Program-made: the position numbers and the translations under genes
NCBI GenBank assembly: GCA_039029535.1
Contig: JBCCFW010000009.1
Location: forward strand, 1-64,000
DNA: 64,000 nt
Reading direction: 5' to 3'
Origin: JBCCFW01 sp039029535
Lineage (GTDB): Bacteria > Acidobacteriota > JBCCFW01
In this document: one piece after another, positions 59,118 through 64,000 of the stretch
Layout: each line of letters begins with the position of its first letter
How positions within the stretch are numbered: position 1 is the stretch's first letter
Notes under the pieces: model-generated
Databases searched by the model: none
What the model saw: only the letters and a program-made list of their open reading frames with translations
What the model was told of the DNA's origin: nothing

Positions 59118-61508
59118 ATGTCGAAGATGTTCAGGTGTCAGCCAGTCCGTCCCCGTGCGTTGAGGGAGCGCGGCGAAACGTGGTCGCAGCTCGTGTCGCG
59201 GAGGCTCGTCCTCCCGCTCACCCTCCTCGGTCTCCTCGCGAGCGCCGTGCCGAGCCTGGCGCAGGAGAGTTGCCGGACCTGGGACTTCGAGGGACTTCTC
59301 GTCGATGAGGTGGTGGTCGAGCAACTCGACGGGGTCGCCGTCTCCGGTGGCTCGCTCGAGGTGCGGGCCTTCGATTCGGGAGCTCCGGGATGTGACGACA
59401 CGGACCTCGCGACGCCGGGAGCCGGTGTCGGCAACGTGCTGGCGCAGGGGCTGGTGCTGGTCCTCCAGGAGCCCGATGGCTCCTGCACTCCCGACGATGC
59501 CGAGGACGGCGGCACGATGACCTTCGTCTTCGACGATCCCGCCGACCTCGAGTGGGTCGGCATCCTCGACGCGGAAGCGCCTGGGACCATCCGGGGCTAC
59601 GACGCGGCGGACGAGCTCCTCGTCCTCGCGCCGATCGAAGCGCTGGGTGACAACAGCTGGCAGGCGGTGGGCCTCGGCGTGAGCGGCGTGACGACCCTCG
59701 AAGTCGAGCTCGGCGACAGCGGCGCCGTGACCGACTTGACCTGCGTCTCCTGCGATTGCCCGGCCGGTCCCGAAGGTCCGGTGGGACCGGCAGGTCCGGC
59801 GGGACCGATGGGTGCGACTGGGCCGGCGGGCCCCGCGGGTCCTCAGGGTGAAGCGGGTCCGGCGGGAGCCACGGGCCCAGCGGGTGCCACGGGCCCAGCG
59901 GGTGCCACGGGCCCAGCGGGTGCCACGGGCCCAGCGGGTGCCACGGGCCCAGCGGGTGCGACGGGGCCTCAGGGTGAGCAGGGACCAGCCGGTGCGACGG
60001 GCGCCCAGGGAGAGCAAGGGCCCGCTGGTGCGCAGGGTCCTGCAGGTCCGACCGGCCCGCAGGGTGCTCAGGGCGAGCAGGGTCCGGCCGGAGCGACGGG
60101 CGCCCAGGGTGAGCAGGGTCCCGCTGGCGCGCAGGGTCCGGCCGGTCCGACCGGCCCCGCCGGTCCGACGGGCGCGCAGGGTGAGACCGGTCCGGCCGGA
60201 GCGACGGGCGCCCAGGGTGAACAGGGTCCCGCTGGTGCGCAGGGTCCTGCGGGTCCGACCGGCCCGCAGGGTGCTCAGGGTGAGCAAGGTCCAGCGGGAG
60301 CCACGGGCCCCATGGGTCCGATGGGAGCGACGGGCGCCCAGGGAGAGACGGGACCGGCCGGCGCCACGGGTCCGACGGGTCCTGAGGGACCGGCCGGGCC
60401 GACCGGACCGGCTGGCGAGGATGGTGCGGCCACCCTGCGCGCGCTGGCGCCCGCGGGCAACGTCACGACGACCTACGGAAGCAGCAGTACCTTCGTGCGC
60501 ACCAACGTCACCATCGGCGTCGACGGACTGGGCATCTTCCCCGACCGCAACGGTGGCAACGACCTGCGGGTGCGGCACTGCGAGAACCTCGAGTGCACCA
60601 CGACGACCAGCGCGACCCTCGACAGCTCGGTCAACGTCGGGCTGCGTCTGGGGATCGGCCTGGGCAGCGACGGGCTGATCCTCATCACCTACCACGACAC
60701 CGATTCCGGCGACCTGCGGGTGGCCCACTGCGACGACGTGCCTTGTAGCTCGGCGACGATCAGCGTCGTCGACAGCACGGATGAGGTCGGTGACTTCAGC
60801 TCGGTCACCGTCGGCACCGACGGCCTCCCGATCATCAGCTACTACGACGCCACCAACCAGAACTTGAAGGTGGCGAAGTGCTCCGACCTGGCCTGCACCG
60901 CGGCGACGATCAACACCGTCGACGCCAGCGCCAACGATGCGGGTCTCTCGACGTCCATCTCGCTGGGTGCCGACGGCCTGCCGGTCATCGCCTACTTCGA
61001 CCGAACGGACACCGACGTGTTGGTGGCCCACTGCGACGATGCGGCCTGCGCGAGCGCCACGATCAACACGATCGGCAACCAGATTGCGAATGAGAGCGGT
61101 CTCGACCTCGTGATCGGCGAGGACGGCCTGCCGCTCATCGTCTACGACCGGAACTCGGGCTTCGACGTGGCGCACTGTGATGATGTCGCTTGCAGCACCT
61201 CCACGATCACCAACTACAACTTCACCAACCCGGTCCGCTACGGCGTCACGATTGGAACCGACGGGCTTCCCCTCATCGTGTCCGGAGAAGGCAGCGACAA
61301 CTTGCTGCGCATCTTCCACTGTCCGGATCGTGCCTGCACCGCCGCCAGGCTCACGGCCACCATTCCGCACTCGCTGTTCTCCCTCTCGGCGGACGTCACC
61401 ATCGGGGTCGACGGGAATCCGCTGATCGTGCACCGCTTCGCCGGCGGCAGCACCCTGGTCACGCACTGCGGCAGCCCCCTCTGCGTGCCCTACTTCCGGA
61501 GACGCTGA
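59118..61508 (+). CDS. Secreted collagen-like protein with seven-repeat head
   Basis: A 796-residue exported protein. A signal peptide ends near 48 (LGLLASAVPSLAQ). Residues 50-213 form a beta-rich domain (choice-of-anchor type). Residues about 214-436 are roughly 74 Gly-X-Y triplets (GPAGATGPAGPTGPQG), enough for a triple helix. The last 350 residues hold seven repeats of about 50 residues, each with a GxDGLPxIxYxD strand and HCxxxxC (HCENLEC, HCDDVPC, KCSDLAC, HCDDAAC, HCDDVAC, HCPDRAC, HCGSPLC). A seven-bladed propeller on a collagen stalk is the simplest reading. Start ATG 59118, GGAACC upstream. Confidence 0.88.
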   Translation: MSKMFRCQPVRPRALRERGETWSQLVSRRLVLPLTLLGLLASAVPSLAQESCRTWDFEGLLVDEVVVEQLDGVAVSGGSLEVRAFDSGAPGCDDTDLATPGAGVGNVLAQGLVLVLQEPDGSCTPDDAEDGGTMTFVFDDPADLEWVGILDAEAPGTIRGYDAADELLVLAPIEALGDNSWQAVGLGVSGVTTLEVELGDSGAVTDLTCVSCDCPAGPEGPVGPAGPAGPMGATGPAGPAGPQGEAGPAGATGPAGATGPAGATGPAGATGPAGATGPAGATGPQGEQGPAGATGAQGEQGPAGAQGPAGPTGPQGAQGEQGPAGATGAQGEQGPAGAQGPAGPTGPAGPTGAQGETGPAGATGAQGEQGPAGAQGPAGPTGPQGAQGEQGPAGATGPMGPMGATGAQGETGPAGATGPTGPEGPAGPTGPAGEDGAATLRALAPAGNVTTTYGSSSTFVRTNVTIGVDGLGIFPDRNGGNDLRVRHCENLECTTTTSATLDSSVNVGLRLGIGLGSDGLILITYHDTDSGDLRVAHCDDVPCSSATISVVDSTDEVGDFSSVTVGTDGLPIISYYDATNQNLKVAKCSDLACTAATINTVDASANDAGLSTSISLGADGLPVIAYFDRTDTDVLVAHCDDAACASATINTIGNQIANESGLDLVIGEDGLPLIVYDRNSGFDVAHCDDVACSTSTITNYNFTNPVRYGVTIGTDGLPLIVSGEGSDNLLRIFHCPDRACTAARLTATIPHSLFSLSADVTIGVDGNPLIVHRFAGGSTLVTHCGSPLCVPYFRRR
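59760..60430 (+). repeat. Collagen Gly-X-Y coding repeats with 18-bp minisatellite
   Basis: About 670 bp coding for Gly-X-Y triplets. Between about 59870 and 59965 an 18-bp unit (GGTGCCACGGGCCCAGCG) repeats about five times almost exactly. Larger near-repeats of 80-100 bp follow (GGTGAGCAGGGTCCCGCTGG blocks). Confidence 0.88.
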
Positions 61509-61518
61509 GCTCGTGAGC

Positions 61519-61547
61519 GACTGGCCCGGACGAGGTCCGGGCCAGTC
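61519..61547. terminator. Perfect 13-bp hairpin between convergent genes
   Basis: GACTGGCCCGGAC (61519-61531) pairs perfectly with GTCCGGGCCAGTC (61535-61547), loop GAG. It lies between the stop of the collagen-like gene and that of the convergent kinase copy, so it can stop transcription from both sides. No T tract. Confidence 0.75.
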
Positions 61548-61568
61548 GGTCGACGCTCGCCGTCTTCC

Positions 61569-64000
61569 TCAGCTCGTGGCGCCGAGCTCCTCACGCAGTG
61601 CCGCGATCGCCAGTCCGAGCTCGGAGCTCGGTCCGGCCCCGAGCTCGACGGACAGTGATTCGGCCTCGGTCAGCATCGCGACGGCAGCAGCGGTCTCACC
61701 CAGGCGGTGCTGGGCAATGCCGCATCCGCAAAGGGCCAGGCCGACACCCGGCGGTCTCCCAGGCCCCGAGAGAGGGCGAGCGCCTCCTCGAAGCTCACTC
61801 GCGCGTCGTTCACCCGGCTCGCCTCCAGGTCGAGCTGGCCCAGGTGCCAGTGGGCCGAGGCCTCGTACTGCCGCTCTCCGACCTCGCGGACGAGAGTCAG
61901 CGCGGTCTCGTAGGTCGCCCGTGCCTCGTCCGGCCGCCCCTCGCGTTGATGGACGGCTCCGAGGTTGAGGAGCGTGAACCCCTCGAACGAGCGTTCTCCC
62001 GTCTCCCGTGCGATGGCGATCGCACCCTCGAAGCAGGCTCGTGCCTTCTCGGTCCTGCCGGCGTAGAAGTGGCGATGACCGACGTTGCCGAGCCACGAGC
62101 CCTCGCGTCGGCGGTTGCCGAGCTCACGCACGATGGCGAGCGCCTCCTCGGAGCAGGCCAGGACTTCCTCTCGTCGTCCCTGTCTCCCGTGAAAGACGCC
62201 GAGGTTGCCGACGACATGTCCCTCGAGATGACGGTCTCCCTGCTCCCGGGCGAGAGCGAGCGCCTGTTCGTAGCAGGCTCGCGATTCTTCCATTCGTCCC
62301 TGGTTCCCATGGAAGACGCCGAGGTTGCCGAGAACGTTCCCCTCGAGGGGGCGGTCTCCCAGCTCCCGGGCGAGAGTGAGTGCCTCTTCGTAGCAGGCTC
62401 GTGCCTCCTCCATCTGCCCCTGCTCGATGTGGAAGACACCGAAGCCCTTCGTGAAGCGAGCCACCGTCTGAAGGTTGCCGACCTCGCGGGCGAAGGCGAC
62501 CGCGGTTTCGTAGGCGACTCTCGCTTCCGCTGCGTGACCCAGGAGTCTCGAGGCGAGCCCGACGGTGAAGTGGGCTCGCGCCCGCTCGAGGATGGGCAGC
62601 CCGGGTAGCGTCAGCACGGAGCGGGCCAGCTCCAGCCCCAGGCCGAAGGGCCCCCGCGCCTCGAGCGTCGACCATGCTGCATGGAGCACGGGGACCGCAG
62701 TCGCTCCGTCGCCCCTCGTCACCGCCCGTCGGCAGGCCGACACGAGGTTGTTCAGCTCGAGCTCCAGCGCCCGACGACGTTCTGCTCCGCCACGCCTGGA
62801 GAGTGACCTGAGTGACTCGAACTCTCCGAGACCGGCGAAGTGCTCGGCGTGACGGACGAAGGCGGCTTGCTCAGCTTCCAGACCACTGGCCCCGTCGTCG
62901 ATCGCTCCCTCGGTCCGCAGCTTCTCGGCCGCGTGCTCCTGGATGCTGACGTACGCGCCGAAGCGTGGCTCCGTGCTTCCCTCGGGAAGCCAGGTCCGGA
63001 GGAGGCTCTTGTCGGCGAGGACTTGCACGGCATCCAGCGGCCAGGGGGCGTCGTCCCAGGCGTCGAGATCGAGAACGGCCTCGGCGGCCGCCAGCGTGAA
63101 GCCCCCCTCGAAGACCGAGGCCTGGGCGAGCGCCGCTCGTTCCCAGGAGCTCAAGAGATCCCACGACCATGGCCGCACGCAAGGTGGCCTGACGCTCGTG
63201 CACGCCGGTCCCACCCGACAGCAGTCGAAACCGGTCCTTCATCCGCTCGACGAGCTGCGCCGGTGTCAGCACCCGCACCCGCGCTGCGGCCAGCTCGATC
63301 GCCAGCGGGAGGCCGTCGACCAGCCGGACCACCTCCTCGACCTCGGCCCGGTTCTCGTCGGTCACCGCGAACGCCGCTTGTTTCGCGTGGGCTCGGCTCT
63401 CGAACAGCTCGACGCCGGCGCCCTTCACGTCCAGCGCTGCCACGTCCAGGACCTCCTCACCCGGGAGGTCGAGCAGGACACGGCTGGTCACGACGAAGCT
63501 CGCCTCGGTGGCCCGCTCCAGCCACCGCCCCACGCTGGCCGCGGCATGCTCGGCGACCTGCTCGAAGTTGTCGAAGATGATCAGACAGCGGCCACGACCG
63601 GCGATCGCGTGGCCAAGCCGCTCGATCGAATCGCTGCCCTTGAGAGTCACGCCCAGCGTCGTCGCGACCGCCGAGACGATCCTCTCGAGGCTGCGCGCCT
63701 CGGAGAGGTCGCAGAACCAGGCGCCGTCTTCGCGTCGCCGGGCATGGTGGAGCACCAGTCGCGTCTTCCCGGTGCCACCGGGGCCGAGCACGGTGAGCAG
63801 GCCCGGAGTCGAGGTGCGCTCCGCCAGCGTTTCGAGCTCGGCCGTTCGCCCGATGAGCGTGTCGCGCTCCGGGGGTAGCTCGCCACCCGACGGCGTCGGT
63901 GCCGACTCCGTCACGGGCGCGGCTCGGATGAGCAGCGCGCGGAGCTCGGCACCGCTGACCGGTCGATCATCGCGCTCCTTCGAGAGACAGCGGCGCAGCA
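61569..64000 (-). pseudogene. Second kinase-STAND-TPR copy, frameshifted twice and cut by the window edge
   Basis: A copy of the gene at 55460-58738. The frame enters from beyond the window end (CLSKERDDRPVSGAELR matches the end of the kinase domain), runs through the ATPase (GPGGTGKTRL, CLIIFDNFEQ) and then breaks at about 63168, where five bases present in the intact copy are missing (GCCAT-GGTCGTGG against GCCATCGACTGGTCGTGG). The TPR region continues in another frame (VRPWSWDLLSSWERAAL) and a second, one-base break at about 61747 follows GLGDRR. The real C-terminus (ELGLAIAALREELGATS) is in a third frame. Either a decaying duplicate or sequencing errors. Confidence 0.85.

Noticed and set aside
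58962..61466. Minus-strand ORF of 834 codons antisense to the collagen-like gene
   Set aside because: Its central Arg/Thr-rich stretch is just the Gly-X-Y repeat read backwards. The sense frame has a signal peptide and organised repeats.

Overview
The window is a high-GC (roughly two thirds G+C by eye), gene-dense piece of chromosome from a Gram-negative bacterium with a large signalling and secretion repertoire. Evidence for an outer membrane is a MipA/OmpV-like beta-barrel protein and a beta-helix protein with autotransporter-type repeats. Two ECF sigma factors of the TIGR02999 type, each directly upstream of a Hanks-type Ser/Thr kinase, plus three further kinase genes (one of them broken), TSP3-repeat, dockerin-like and C-terminal sorting-tail proteins, recall Acidobacteriota, Planctomycetota or Myxococcota. 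I cannot decide between these from the sequence. No rRNA, CRISPR array, integrase or transposase was seen.

Layout. 1-1.1 kb: a truncated MglA-like small GTPase running into a 339-bp near-perfect palindrome at the window edge. 1.2-7.2 kb: tRNA-Ala(CGC), a sugar nucleotidyltransferase diverging from a family-2 glycosyltransferase, a three-gene operon (small membrane protein, LysE-type exporter, RmlD-like reductase), a small unknown gene and a SigA-type sigma factor. 7.3-11.2 kb: an accessory pocket beginning at tRNA-Val(CAC), whose 3' end is partly duplicated 0.76 kb downstream; between the copies lies a ParE-type toxin-antitoxin pair, followed by a PD-(D/E)XK-like protein and two small unknowns. 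11.3-24 kb: secreted proteins, namely an M28 peptidase, an FG-GAP protein, a bacterial homologue of the animal CEMIP/TMEM2 hyaluronidase family, a protein with an IPTL-CTERM-like tail and a gametolysin-like protease fused to Kelch repeats.

24-28.8 kb: first sigma-kinase pair, plus a YwqG/DUF1963-like protein. 28.8-46.7 kb: two paralogous serine hydrolases enclose two giant secreted proteins (a TSP3/beta-helix protein and a beta-helix protein with 396-bp internal repeats) that share a C-terminal module of about 410 residues, a leader, an upstream motif and a downstream hairpin, followed by the second sigma-kinase pair, whose kinase carries a very large sensor-like region. 47.4-51.2 kb: a HELGH metalloprotease with PPC-like domains. 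51.2-55.3 kb: a signalling cluster (kinase fused to a receiver domain, single-domain response regulator, receiver-adenylate cyclase) and the MipA-like protein. 55.5-64 kb: two copies of a PknK-like kinase-STAND-TPR gene, the second frameshifted twice, flanking a collagen-like protein that ends in seven HCxxxxC repeats.

Together the genes suggest a predatory, surface-living or polymer-degrading lifestyle with kinase-controlled expression of secreted proteins. That is inference. The strongest mechanistic signal is that both sigma factors have threonine where other ECF sigmas carry an acidic DAED-type motif, which fits activation by phosphorylation from the neighbouring kinase.
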